A stretch of 59,293 bases of DNA from an uncultured Clostridium sp. (lineage in GTDB: Bacteria; Bacillota; Clostridia; Clostridiales; Clostridiaceae), in NCBI RefSeq assembly GCF_934754925.1, contig NZ_CAKVJA010000014.1:1-59293 (forward strand). Direction: 5' to 3'. Position 1 is the first letter of the stretch. Every line of letters begins with the position of its first letter. The position numbers and the translations under genes are program-made. Under the pieces are notes generated by a model that saw only the letters and a list, made by a program, of their open reading frames with translations, made no database searches and was not told where the DNA came from. Of this stretch, positions 8,245 through 16,667 are shown piece after piece.

Positions 8245-9324
8245 CTACTTTTCCCTTATTATATCTTTATTATACAACCCTTTGAATATATAATTACCAT
8301 AATATTTATTTCTTGATATCCTAATAAAAAGTACAATTATTCCACTAACTATCACAAATAAATAAAAACTAATTCCTCTACTTAATAACATTGCAGAATT
8401 TAAAGTATTTACTGGAAATAAAGTTTTAAATAATGTTAAAAAAACACTTTCACTACTTCCTACAGAACCTGGAAGCGGTATAGCTGATACTGAAATAAAT
8501 AAAATTGATTGAAGCGAAAAAACAGTAAAAAATGAAAAAGTTGATAAATTAAATGCCTTATATACAAAAAAGGTTATACTGTACATAAAAGATACTTGAA
8601 CAAATGTTGTTAATACTACTTTTGTTACAACCTCTTTATTATTATTTATAAATAATGCACCTTCTTGATATTGTTTAATTTCTTCTCTCACTCCTTCTAT
8701 TATCCTTTTTTCATCTATAAATTTTATTTTACTAATTACTTTAAAAGCTAAATCTACTATTCTATTTATAAATGACTTTGAAAATATAGCTACTAATATA
8801 AAACAAAATATAATACAGTTAATTGCTATTCCTATAAAAATTAATATCTTAATTGCAGTATTAAGACTTACAATAAAATCATAATTTACTATAAATGATA
8901 TTATTGCAATAGTTATAGTAGTAAATTGAAAACTAGCAAGTTCTATAAGTAATACTAACGAAGAATGTGAAATCTTAATTCCATCTTTATTCATGTAATA
9001 AACTTGCATTGGTTGACCCCCTGATGCTGATGGTGTTATTGAACTAAAGAAAAAACCTACAAATGAATATTTTAATCCTCTAAAAATACTTATATCATAA
9101 GAAAATAATCTAAGCATACGTCTAATATTTATTCCTTCACAACATATAAATAAAAACATACATAGTATTCCTAAAAATACATATATCACATTAACATTTT
9201 TTAGAGATTTTAATATACTTTCTATACTATTGTCCTTAAATAAAATTAAGAATGTAATTGCAATTAAAGTTATAAAGAATATACTATTTTTCAAAATCCT
9301 GTTTGCACTTATAGTTTTATTCAT
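8245..9324 (-). CDS. Flippase-like membrane protein, UPF0104/MprF N-terminal-type (lysylphosphatidylglycerol synthase TM region)
   Basis: This 359-residue polytopic protein has about eight membrane segments. It carries the family's PSASGGQPMQVYYM motif near residue 100 and the IPLPGSVGSSESVF motif near residue 285. Relatives are the flippase half of MprF and other integral lipid- or glycan-translocating proteins. It has no synthase domain, so it is not an aminoacyl transferase. Its start overlaps the end of the polysaccharide deacetylase gene by 8 nt, so the two are translationally coupled. Context suggests it moves or helps modify a glycolipid made by the GT28 enzyme. That role is inference. 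Confidence 0.85.
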   Translation of the reverse strand: MNKTISANRILKNSIFFITLIAITFLILFKDNSIESILKSLKNVNVIYVFLGILCMFLFICCEGINIRRMLRLFSYDISIFRGLKYSFVGFFFSSITPSASGGQPMQVYYMNKDGIKISHSSLVLLIELASFQFTTITIAIISFIVNYDFIVSLNTAIKILIFIGIAINCIIFCFILVAIFSKSFINRIVDLAFKVISKIKFIDEKRIIEGVREEIKQYQEGALFINNNKEVVTKVVLTTFVQVSFMYSITFFVYKAFNLSTFSFFTVFSLQSILFISVSAIPLPGSVGSSESVFLTLFKTLFPVNTLNSAMLLSRGISFYLFVIVSGIIVLFIRISRNKYYGNYIFKGLYNKDIIREK

Positions 9325-10000
9325 AAAGTTCCCCTACCTTTAAAAATTCATATCCTTCTTCAATCCATATAGGTATTGTTCTTTCTAAAGCCTCTATAGT
9401 TCTTTTAGGTGCTTCATTTTCACCTCTTCCATCATGAAGACAAATAATGCTTTTATTTTTTGATTGCATTATTAATCTATTTGATATTTCATCTGATGTT
9501 ATATCTGATTTCCAATCCCCTATAATTACATCCCAAAGTACTAACTTTAAATTATATTTTTTTAAATTTATAATAGTTGATAAATTAAGATGTCCCCATG
9601 GTGGTCTAAATGATTTTACATTAATATTTAATCTTTTCATTATTCTTAAACTTTCTTTAAAATCATTACTTGTATATAACGGTCCATTTAAAAGACCATT
9701 TTTGTGTTCTAAAGAGTGAAGCCCTATAGTATGTCCCTCTTCTTCCATTCGTTTTATAATTTCATAATTTTCTTCAGCAAATTTAGCTACAACAAAAAAT
9801 GTGGCCTTTATATTATATTTTTTAAGTAAATCTAATAATTCAACTGTATATTTCTCATCAGGTCCATCATCAAAGGTTAATGATAAAAACTTTTTTTCAT
9901 CTACGTAATTAGGAATTGGAGTGCCCTTAAATTTATAGTAAAAGGTAGGAATAATACTATATGATAACAACAAAACTCCTATTATACATATAATTATCAT
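9317..10000 (-). CDS. Polysaccharide deacetylase (NodB homology domain, CE4)
   Basis: This 227-residue membrane-anchored CE4-type protein has an N-terminal hydrophobic anchor (residues 1-20). The NodB domain follows, with motif 1 SLTFDDGPD (catalytic and metal-binding Asp pair), motif 2 HSLEH (metal-binding His pair), motif 3 RPPWGH and the late motif ICLHDGR. All metal ligands appear present. CE4 enzymes remove N- or O-acetyl groups from glycans, outside the membrane in this topology. It lies 2 bp after the GT28 gene and overlaps the flippase-like gene, so the three form one operon. The substrate is unknown. A cell-surface glycolipid or polymer is likely. Confidence 0.9.
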   Translation of the reverse strand: MIIICIIGVLLLSYSIIPTFYYKFKGTPIPNYVDEKKFLSLTFDDGPDEKYTVELLDLLKKYNIKATFFVVAKFAEENYEIIKRMEEEGHTIGLHSLEHKNGLLNGPLYTSNDFKESLRIMKRLNINVKSFRPPWGHLNLSTIINLKKYNLKLVLWDVIIGDWKSDITSDEISNRLIMQSKNKSIICLHDGRGENEAPKRTIEALERTIPIWIEEGYEFLKVGELYE

Positions 10001-10002
10001 TT

Positions 10003-11076
10003 TTATGCCTCCTTCTTAAACTGTTCTATAACACTTAATATCTCTTCTTGATTAATATTTTCCTTAACCTTCTTCATATTACTTTTCATTTTTAAAATAG
10101 CCTTGTCATCATTTATAAGTGATAAAATATCCTTAGCTATATCCATTTCTTCATTCCAAACTACTTGTCCTATTTTTCTTTTTTCTATAAATTTAGCATT
10201 CTTAACTTCCTGAAGTAAAAATGGATTAACTACATAAATAGGTGTCTCACTGTAAATTGCCTCAAATAAAGTTATTCCACCAGATTTAGATATTATTAAA
10301 TCTGCTCTTTTCATATAAAAATCTATCTTATTTGTATATCCTAAAACCTCAATATTTTTATACTTACTTTTCAATTGTTCAAACATTTTTTTATTATTTC
10401 CTGTTATTACTGTTGTTTTTATATTCTTCTCATTGTTTAATGATTCAAATAAATTTTTATTAAATGAAATTAACCCTAAACCACCACCCATAATTAAAAT
10501 CTCTTTTGATTTATTTTTATCAAATTTTATAATCTTATCTTTAAAACCTTGTTTAACTGGAATTCCACTAACTATTATTTTATTTTCATCAATTCCTTTA
10601 TCAATTAAACTTTTCTTTATACTTATATCACCAACAAAATAAAAATCTGTATTCTTATGAATCCATTCACTATGGCTAGAAATATCAGTTATAAATGTAA
10701 ATAGAGGAATATTAGATTTCTTTAATGATTTATATTTAGAAATATATTGTGAACTTATAGGTAAAGTTGAAATAACTATATCCGGATTAAACTCTAAAAA
10801 TAATCTATCTAATCCTTTTACAAAAAAATAATTAAATGTTTTTATATTATTATCCTCATTATTTATATTTACGAAATTATATAAATTTGACCATTTCGTC
10901 ACTAATGTATTAAAACTTTTATAAAGGATCTTACTGGCTGTTGGCATTAAATAATCTAATATATCAACTATGCTAACTTCTATATTAGAATCTCTACTAC
11001 TTATTTCTTGCCCTATTGCTTCTGATACCGAATAATGTCCCATTCCAAATTTTCCTGTTAAAATTAATATTTTCAT
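10003..11076 (-). CDS. GT28 glycosyltransferase, MGDG synthase/UgtP-like
   Basis: This 357-residue cytoplasmic or peripheral-membrane enzyme belongs to the family of processive diacylglycerol glucosyltransferases and MGDG synthases. The N-terminal half has the loop ILTGKFGMGHYSVSEAI, with the glycine-rich G-x-G-H that contacts the acceptor or phosphate. The C-terminal half has the sugar-nucleotide site (ADLIISKSGGITLFEAI). It begins at ATG 11076 behind GGGAG. It heads the operon with the deacetylase and flippase-like genes, which points to synthesis and processing of an envelope glycolipid. The acceptor and sugar cannot be told from sequence. A MurG-like role is unlikely, given the genes around it. 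Confidence 0.86.
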   Translation of the reverse strand: MKILILTGKFGMGHYSVSEAIGQEISSRDSNIEVSIVDILDYLMPTASKILYKSFNTLVTKWSNLYNFVNINNEDNNIKTFNYFFVKGLDRLFLEFNPDIVISTLPISSQYISKYKSLKKSNIPLFTFITDISSHSEWIHKNTDFYFVGDISIKKSLIDKGIDENKIIVSGIPVKQGFKDKIIKFDKNKSKEILIMGGGLGLISFNKNLFESLNNEKNIKTTVITGNNKKMFEQLKSKYKNIEVLGYTNKIDFYMKRADLIISKSGGITLFEAIYSETPIYVVNPFLLQEVKNAKFIEKRKIGQVVWNEEMDIAKDILSLINDDKAILKMKSNMKKVKENINQEEILSVIEQFKKEA

Positions 11077-11119
11077 AATATTTCTCCCAATGCTTGTTTG
11101 CTATACTTTTATTATAAAA

Positions 11120-11162
11120 AGCAAATATTAAGATTTATTTAGATTAAATCTTAATATTTGCT
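11120..11162 (-). terminator. 18-bp perfect inverted repeat upstream of the GT28 operon
   Basis: AGCAAATATTAAGATTTA and its exact inverse (11145-11162) flank a 7-nt loop. On the minus strand the hairpin is followed by TTTTATAATA. It lies about 45 bp before the GT28 start and can stop transcripts coming from the mannan genes, or act in the operon's leader. Confidence 0.65.
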
Positions 11163-11315
11163 TATATAAATTCATTATTTTATTAAAATTTTATTAATAT
11201 TTAATATTCTCTTTGCTTAAAATTCTTTTTTACTTAAACTTTCTGAATTAATTTTAGCTAATGAAGAATATTTTTCATATCGATTCATCTTTCATTTTTA
11301 TTACAATTTTGTAAT

Positions 11316-11349
11316 AAAAAAAGACTGCTCACCTAAGTGTAACAGCCTT
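11316..11349 (-). terminator. Terminator downstream of the GH130_2 gene
   Basis: AAGGCTG and CAGTCTT pair (one G-U) around a 15-nt loop, and the minus strand then has seven T residues. It ends transcripts from the GH130_2 gene or from the structured stretch 11386-11510. Confidence 0.75.
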
Positions 11350-11385
11350 TTATAGGAAAATTGTATGAAAATATAATACTCAAGC

Positions 11386-11510
11386 TTTTTAAAAGGAAAC
11401 TCCACTCCTTTCAGTCGCTGAGTACACTAAAGTGTACCTTCAACTTACCAAATTTAAATTTGGAGTTTCAGGCAAGTTCGAGCAACCAAATTGAAAATTT
11501 GGGCTCTCAC
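11386..11510 (-). other. Cluster of palindromes, possible structured RNA
   Basis: Within 125 bases after the GH130_2 stop lie several short palindromes: CCAAATTTAAATTTGG (11448-11463), CCAAATTGAAAATTTGG (11486-11502) and GTACACTAAAGTGTAC (11422-11437). Outer helices can close around them on the minus strand: GAGC/GCTC around the second-named hairpin and AACTT/AAGTT around the first. GAAACTCC can also pair with a distal GGAGTTTC. No open frame or known RNA class is recognised. The rest of the 434-bp gap holds only the two hairpins listed and AT-rich sequence. Confidence 0.5.
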
Positions 11511-12530
11511 TTACTTAAATTCTACGTCGTCTCCGTCTACTAATTCTGAATTTTCTTTTATATATTTAACTAGTTCATCAACTTGTGCATATGCTACTGC
11601 AACATAAGTATCTGCTGCTCCATAGTAAATCGCTATTCTTCCTGTTTCAGGATCTTGAAGTGTTGCACATGGGAATGCTACATTTGGAACAAATCCTGTT
11701 GTTTCGTATTCCTTTTCTGGAGTTAGTAAATAATCTCTTGTTCTATATAAAACCTTTGATGGATTATCTTTATCTAATATTGCAGCGCCCATACTATATA
11801 CAAATCCATTACAAGTTCCTGAAACTCCATGATAGAACATTAACCACCCTTCTGATGTTTCGATTGGTGTTGCTCCACTACCAATTTTAGTTCCTTGCCA
11901 CCAACCTTGGCCACCTTTAGTCATTACTCTTCTATGTCTTCCCCAATGAACTAAATCTGGACTTTCACTTAAGAATATATCTCCAAACGGAGTATGTCCA
12001 CTATCACTAGGTCTACTTAATAATAAGTATTTATCATTAACCTTTCTTGGGAATAAAACACCATTTCTGTTGAATGGAATAAATGGATTTTCAAGTCTAA
12101 CAAATGTCTTGAAGTCCTTTGTCATTCCTAATCCTAATGCTGCTCCACCAAAGTCACAACACCAAACAATATAATAAGTATCTTCTATTTTAACTAATCT
12201 TGGATCATAAGCATAACTTGGTTGATAATCATTTCCTTGCTCATCTATCCAATGAATTTCTTCATCTTCAATATCCCAATTTAAAGCATCTTTACTTCTT
12301 CCTAAATGTAATTGTGGTCTACCATTTTTATGGTCTGCTCTAAATACTCCTATAAAGCCATCTTCGTATGGAAGTACTGCACTGTTAAAAATTCTTGCAC
12401 TCTTCTTTGTTGGATTCCAGTCTATAATTGGATTATTATCATGTCTCCAAACTACTCCCTCAAATCCTTCTGGTTTTTCTTGCCATGGCATATTTTTTAC
12501 TGCATCACCGTAAATTTTAACTTTTTCCAT
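11511..12530 (-). CDS. GH130_2 beta-1,4-mannooligosaccharide phosphorylase
   Basis: This cytoplasmic enzyme of 339 residues should cleave terminal mannose from beta-1,4-manno-oligosaccharides with phosphate, giving mannose-1-phosphate. The GH130 fold shows in AVLPYEDGFIGVFRAD, the catalytic-acid segment AYDPRLVKIED (Asp109) and NRNGVLFPRK, followed by LLSRPSDSGHTPFGDI and GWLMFYHGVSGTCNGFVYS. Length and motifs match the RaMP2-type subfamily rather than the ~390-residue mannosyl-glucose phosphorylase, which is also present (17385-18563). I chose ATG 12530 with GGAGGG 4 nt upstream; the longer frame lacks a site. A CG-centred near-palindrome lies at 12583-12596. No clear terminator separates it from the CE2/CE17 genes upstream, so read-through is possible. 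Confidence 0.92.
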   Translation of the reverse strand: MEKVKIYGDAVKNMPWQEKPEGFEGVVWRHDNNPIIDWNPTKKSARIFNSAVLPYEDGFIGVFRADHKNGRPQLHLGRSKDALNWDIEDEEIHWIDEQGNDYQPSYAYDPRLVKIEDTYYIVWCCDFGGAALGLGMTKDFKTFVRLENPFIPFNRNGVLFPRKVNDKYLLLSRPSDSGHTPFGDIFLSESPDLVHWGRHRRVMTKGGQGWWQGTKIGSGATPIETSEGWLMFYHGVSGTCNGFVYSMGAAILDKDNPSKVLYRTRDYLLTPEKEYETTGFVPNVAFPCATLQDPETGRIAIYYGAADTYVAVAYAQVDELVKYIKENSELVDGDDVEFK

Positions 12531-12582
12531 AATACCCTCCATCATATATCTTATAAGTATAAATTGTTTACTACCATTATCC

Positions 12583-12596
12583 ATAAACGCTTTTAT
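12583..12596. promoter_or_regulatory. CG-centred near-palindrome upstream of GH130_2
   Basis: The plus strand reads ATAAACGCTTTTAT, about 53 bp before the GH130_2 start. Its form (AT-rich arms around a central CG) resembles LacI/CcpA-family operators. Related sequences precede the epimerase, binding-protein and GH1 genes. The regulator is unknown. Confidence 0.4.
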
Positions 12597-12763
12597 TAAT
12601 TTGTAATTTACTTAACGAAAAACTTTTTTTCAAAACACTGTTAACAATTACATATTTAATTTACTATTACTTTAACTTTATTACTATAGATTTACTTCTT
12701 TATCTTTGTTTTTGTATATATTTCTGTAAAAATGCTAAATTTTTAATTAAAACACTAAAAAAT

Positions 12764-13846
12764 TTAAATCCAAATCTCTTCTCCAAAACCTTTAATAAAT
12801 TCTGTTAATTCTTCTGCCATTTCCTCTGCCTCTGGAATTCTTAAATGACCTGGTGTTCCAATTCCATTTCTTTTAAATTTAAATCTAACAATCTTTTCAT
12901 CATTAATTTCCTTTGTCATTTCGTCTAAAGCAATATCCCAACCTTCATTATGACATAATAATGTTGTAATAATAACGAACAATGCATTAGGATACTTACT
13001 TCTTAAATCAAGAATAATTTCCTTATACTTTGATTTCCAATGTTCTCTTTTTTCTTTATCCTTATTAATATAATCAATAGGATGAGAATCATTTTGGCCA
13101 AGTGCCATAATAACTACATGAGGTGTATATCTACTAAAATCCCACTTATTACACTCACCAAGTTCAGCACTATATCTTAGCTTATCATAAGTAGATTCCA
13201 ACCCTTTATATCCTAAACTTGGATTAAAATAACCTGTCCCATCTAATACAGCAATTCCTCCTTGAGCATTATTATTAATTTCTGCCCCTAATTTTCTTGC
13301 TGTAATCATAGAATATGAATACCATGAGTTTGAATATATTCCTTCATGTCCTTCTGGATCAGATTTCCCTACATATTCAACTGCTTCAGAAACTTCACCT
13401 GCTGATACTGAATCTCCAAAACATTCAATTCTTCTATTGCTTTTTGCCTCTGGAGCTTCTAAGTGACATCCTTTTTCTAATATAATTCCATAAAAATCAA
13501 AATAATGAGCTGCATCAGATCTTTTAAATAAAATTAAGTCATGAACCTCTTCACTTAGTCCTTCTGCAATATCTAATATAATATCTTTATTATGTTCTTC
13601 TATTACAGCCTTTCCTGTAATATTTCCATCTATAATAAATCCAATTGCATTTTCATAATATGCATGTACATTTTTAACAGCTACTTTAACAGACCTTCCA
13701 GTAAACCTTGTTTTAATCATACTTCCAGCATAAATAATTGTAGGAGCCTTAGGATTTTCAAAATCTACTCTTCCCATATATTGATAATTTAAATTATCTG
13801 ATTCTATTAATGTATACTTGTTTTTATCTAAATCTTTTAAATACAT
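12764..13846 (-). CDS. Carbohydrate esterase family 2 (CE2-type) acetyl esterase
   Basis: The predicted role is removal of acetyl groups from mannan-derived oligosaccharides. The 360-residue protein has an N-terminal jelly-roll domain (residues ~1-130, with YMGRVDF and TRFTG) and a C-terminal SGNH hydrolase domain. The nucleophile motif is CFGDSVSAG (Ser146), followed by ALGQND and a late catalytic His in GTPGHLR (His334). This is the two-domain layout of CE2. There is no signal peptide, so it acts on imported oligosaccharides. It begins 11 bp after the CE17-type gene with a GGAGG site, making a two-gene operon. CE2 plus CE17 pairing is known from gut Firmicute mannan loci (RiCE2/RiCE17 of Roseburia), which supports the assignment. 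Confidence 0.88.
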   Translation of the reverse strand: MYLKDLDKNKYTLIESDNLNYQYMGRVDFENPKAPTIIYAGSMIKTRFTGRSVKVAVKNVHAYYENAIGFIIDGNITGKAVIEEHNKDIILDIAEGLSEEVHDLILFKRSDAAHYFDFYGIILEKGCHLEAPEAKSNRRIECFGDSVSAGEVSEAVEYVGKSDPEGHEGIYSNSWYSYSMITARKLGAEINNNAQGGIAVLDGTGYFNPSLGYKGLESTYDKLRYSAELGECNKWDFSRYTPHVVIMALGQNDSHPIDYINKDKEKREHWKSKYKEIILDLRSKYPNALFVIITTLLCHNEGWDIALDEMTKEINDEKIVRFKFKRNGIGTPGHLRIPEAEEMAEELTEFIKGFGEEIWI

Positions 13847-13857
13847 TTCCTCTCCTC

Positions 13858-14964
13858 CTAAGAAACTAAAAATCCCATTATATATGCTTCTATTGATTTA
13901 TTATCATCTAACACTTTAATTTCAATTTTATGCCTTCCATTTAATAAATCTTCAACTAATACTTCAGTTGCGGAATAATCTCCCCATCCATCCTTAAAAA
14001 AAGTATCAATAATTATCTCTTCTTTATCATCAACCTTAACAGCCAACTTTGCTGCAGTTTCCTTTATAGTTTTTTTGTATAATAAGAATATATTTTTTCC
14101 TTCTACATTTACTGATAAATTTGCTTCTCCACCAGTTTCAGAAATAAATTTCCAGCCATCTTTAAATACTTGGAATCCTTCATTATCTACAGAAAATCCA
14201 CTTATTTTTTTTACATCTAAGTTATTATTATTCATTATTATTCCACATGTATATTTATCGCCGAATAAAGGCTGTCCAAGTTCTATTTTATTTACTTTAA
14301 CTTCTTTCAAATTCTTATATATATCTTCCATAAAAGCAGTTAATAAATTAGATATTATAAAATGACCATAGTCATTTGGATGTACCTCATCACTTGCAAC
14401 ATCTTCCCACTTCAATCTATTTGTAATCATTTCTGTATAAATTGAGTTTCTAAAACTTATCATTGGCAAATTATATTTTCTGCCTATCTCTATTTGTTGT
14501 GGTTGAACATTACTTCCATCAAAATTGCTCATAAACACTTCAATTATTGCTGGTGGATTTTCTACTGATAATATTCTTCTTATTATGCTTTCATAAGCAA
14601 CCTTATCATAAATACTATCTTTATCATTTACAGCAAAATCAATAAATACTATGTCTGGATTTTGTGATAATACTTGCTTTTCTACTCTATGAGCCCCTAT
14701 TATTGATCCTGTTGCTCCAACCCCTGCATTAACATATTTTACATTTACATTTTTGAACTTATCCTTAAACCATTTATAAGTTCTACTAGCATAACAATCT
14801 TCAAATTTTGTTGCATTGCATCCTTGAGTTATTGATCCTCCTAAAAATGCTATAGTAATAGCTTGTCCATTTTTTGCTTTATTCATTGCTTTTTCAATTC
14901 TAGAAATATCACCTTTACTAACTAATGAATTATTAATCATATCTGTTGTTACTTTAAATTCCAT
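13858..14964 (-). CDS. CE17-type SGNH acetyl esterase with C-terminal beta-sandwich (CBM35-like) domain
   Basis: The 368-residue protein has an N-terminal SGNH domain with the nucleophile in FLGGSITQG (Ser44), block III Asn in DFAVND and the catalytic pair in SDEVHPNDYGH (Asp192, His195). Residues ~220-368 form a beta-rich domain (FKDGWKF, ANLSVNVEGKNIFLLY) resembling the CBM35 that follows the catalytic part of RiCE17. CE17 removes 3-O and 6-O acetyls from mannosyl residues, while CE2 takes the axial 2-O acetyl. No signal peptide is seen, so the site is cytoplasmic. I chose ATG 14964, with GGGGGAG upstream, over an in-frame GTG inside that site. It forms an operon with the CE2 gene. An alternative is a generic GDSL esterase. 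Confidence 0.84.
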   Translation of the reverse strand: MEFKVTTDMINNSLVSKGDISRIEKAMNKAKNGQAITIAFLGGSITQGCNATKFEDCYASRTYKWFKDKFKNVNVKYVNAGVGATGSIIGAHRVEKQVLSQNPDIVFIDFAVNDKDSIYDKVAYESIIRRILSVENPPAIIEVFMSNFDGSNVQPQQIEIGRKYNLPMISFRNSIYTEMITNRLKWEDVASDEVHPNDYGHFIISNLLTAFMEDIYKNLKEVKVNKIELGQPLFGDKYTCGIIMNNNNLDVKKISGFSVDNEGFQVFKDGWKFISETGGEANLSVNVEGKNIFLLYKKTIKETAAKLAVKVDDKEEIIIDTFFKDGWGDYSATEVLVEDLLNGRHKIEIKVLDDNKSIEAYIMGFLVS

Positions 14965-15118
14965 CTTATTCTCCCCCACTTTATACAGCCATTTTTATTA
15001 GTCATAAACAAAATCTTTTCTTGATTTAATTATATAATTGTTATAGTTATTAATATTATTTAAACTAATTCTGCTTAAAAATCACCAATAAATCTTAATA
15101 AAAGTATATTAAATTTAT

Positions 15119-15155
15119 AAAAAGAAAAGGCAAATAGCCTAATTTACTATTTGCC
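15119..15155 (-). terminator. Terminator after eno
   Basis: GGCAAATAG/CTATTTGCC 9-bp stem followed on the minus strand by TTTTCTTTTT. It lies 12 bp beyond the eno stop and closes a monocistronic unit. Confidence 0.85.
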
Positions 15156-15166
15156 ACTTCTATTAT

Positions 15167-16462
15167 TTATTCTTTTATATTAAAGAAAGCTTTCTTTCCT
15201 CTATATTCTGCTACATCATCAAGTTCTTCTGCTATTCTGATTAATTGATTATATTTAGCAACTCTTTCAGATCTTGCAGGAGCACCAGTCTTAATTTGAC
15301 CTGCATTAACAGCAACAACTAAATCTGCTATAGTAGTATCTTCTGTTTCACCACTTCTATGAGAAATAACTGCTGTATATCCAGCTCTATTAGCCATTTC
15401 TATAGCATTTAAAGTTTCTGTTAAAGTACCAATTTGATTTAATTTAATAAGAATTGAGTTAGCAACTCCTCTATAAATTCCATCTTCTAATCTTTGAGTA
15501 TTAGTTACAAATAAGTCATCACCAACTAATTGAACTCTCTTACCTAATCTATCAGTTAATAGCTTCCAACCTTCCCAGTCCTCTTCTGCCATACCATCTT
15601 CAATTGATATAATAGGATATTTATTTACCCAATCTTCGAAGAAATCAACCATTTCAGCTGCAGTTAAAGTCTTTCCTTCATGTTCTAATACATATTTACC
15701 ATCTTTGTAATATTCAGATGAAGCTGCATCTATTGCTATGAATATATCTTTTCCTGGTTCATATCCAGCCTTTTTAATTGCTTCTAATATAACTTCAATA
15801 GCCTCTGCATTACTCTTTAAGTTAGGAGCAAATCCACCTTCATCTCCAACACCTGTTGAGTATCCTTTTTCATTTAAAGTTTTCTTTAATGCATGATAAA
15901 CTTCTGCACAAGCTTGAACTGCTTTATCAAAGTTATCAAAGCCTACTGGCATAACCATAAACTCTTGAAGGTCAACTGAATTATCAGCATGTGAACCACC
16001 ATTTATTATGTTCATCATTGGAACTGGTAACACTTTTGCATTTACTCCACCTACATATTGATATAAAGGTAATCCTAAATAATTAGCTGCTGCTTGGGCT
16101 ACTGCTAAAGAAACACCTAATATAGCATTAGCGCCTAATTTTCCTTTATTATTACTTCCATCAAGTTCTATTAACATTTTATCAATATATGTTTGATCAA
16201 AAACATTACATCCTATTAATTCTTCAGCTATTGTATCATTAACATTTTCAACAGCTTTTAAAACACCTTTTCCCATATAATAATCTTTATTTCCATCTCT
16301 TAACTCAACTGCTTCATAAATACCAGTTGATGCACCTGATGGTACTGCTGCTCTTCCCATTGTTCCATCTTCTAGATATACTTCTACCTCTACTGTTGGA
16401 AAACATCTAGAGTCTAATATTTGTCTTGCTACAACATCTACAATTTCAACAAAATTTTTCAT
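15167..16462 (-). CDS. eno: Enolase (phosphopyruvate hydratase)
   Basis: Enolase converts 2-phosphoglycerate to phosphoenolpyruvate. The 431-residue product is full length and shows SGASTGIYEAVELRDG (mobile loop), GGSHADNSVDLQEFMVMP and SIEDGMAEEDWEGW with metal ligands. It also has VGDDLFVTN, the catalytic lysine in SILIKLNQIG, and SHRSGETEDTTIADL. The ribosome binding site AAGGAGG precedes ATG 16462. In related genomes eno follows gpmI in the glycolytic cluster. Here it stands alone between a kinase-like gene and the CE17 gene, inside the mannan locus, with its own terminator. Confidence 0.99.
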   Translation of the reverse strand: MKNFVEIVDVVARQILDSRCFPTVEVEVYLEDGTMGRAAVPSGASTGIYEAVELRDGNKDYYMGKGVLKAVENVNDTIAEELIGCNVFDQTYIDKMLIELDGSNNKGKLGANAILGVSLAVAQAAANYLGLPLYQYVGGVNAKVLPVPMMNIINGGSHADNSVDLQEFMVMPVGFDNFDKAVQACAEVYHALKKTLNEKGYSTGVGDEGGFAPNLKSNAEAIEVILEAIKKAGYEPGKDIFIAIDAASSEYYKDGKYVLEHEGKTLTAAEMVDFFEDWVNKYPIISIEDGMAEEDWEGWKLLTDRLGKRVQLVGDDLFVTNTQRLEDGIYRGVANSILIKLNQIGTLTETLNAIEMANRAGYTAVISHRSGETEDTTIADLVVAVNAGQIKTGAPARSERVAKYNQLIRIAEELDDVAEYRGKKAFFNIKE

Positions 16463-16592
16463 TTCATATCCTCCTTCTTTTTAACATTAAATGAAATATT
16501 TTATTCCAAAATCTAATATCTACCCATTTATTTTTTACATCGGAAACAAATAATATTCTATTTTCTTAATAATTTATTTAATTACAAAATAT

Positions 16593-16646
16593 AAAAGTCA
16601 AAAGCTTGCCCATATAACTTATATTAATTATTAGCTCTTGACTCTT
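16593..16646 (-). terminator. Terminator after the kinase-like gene
   Basis: AAGAGTCAAGAGCT and AGCTTTTGACTTTT pair (G-U tolerant) across a 27-nt loop, ending in a T-rich minus-strand tail. It lies 22 bp beyond the stop of the 16668-17252 gene. Confidence 0.65.
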
Positions 16647-16667
16647 ATATTTAATATCCTAATTATT

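Noticed and set aside
11361..11543. 60-codon plus-strand frame over the palindrome cluster
   Set aside because: No ribosome binding site, and it runs into the end of the GH130_2 gene. The stretch is better explained by RNA structure.
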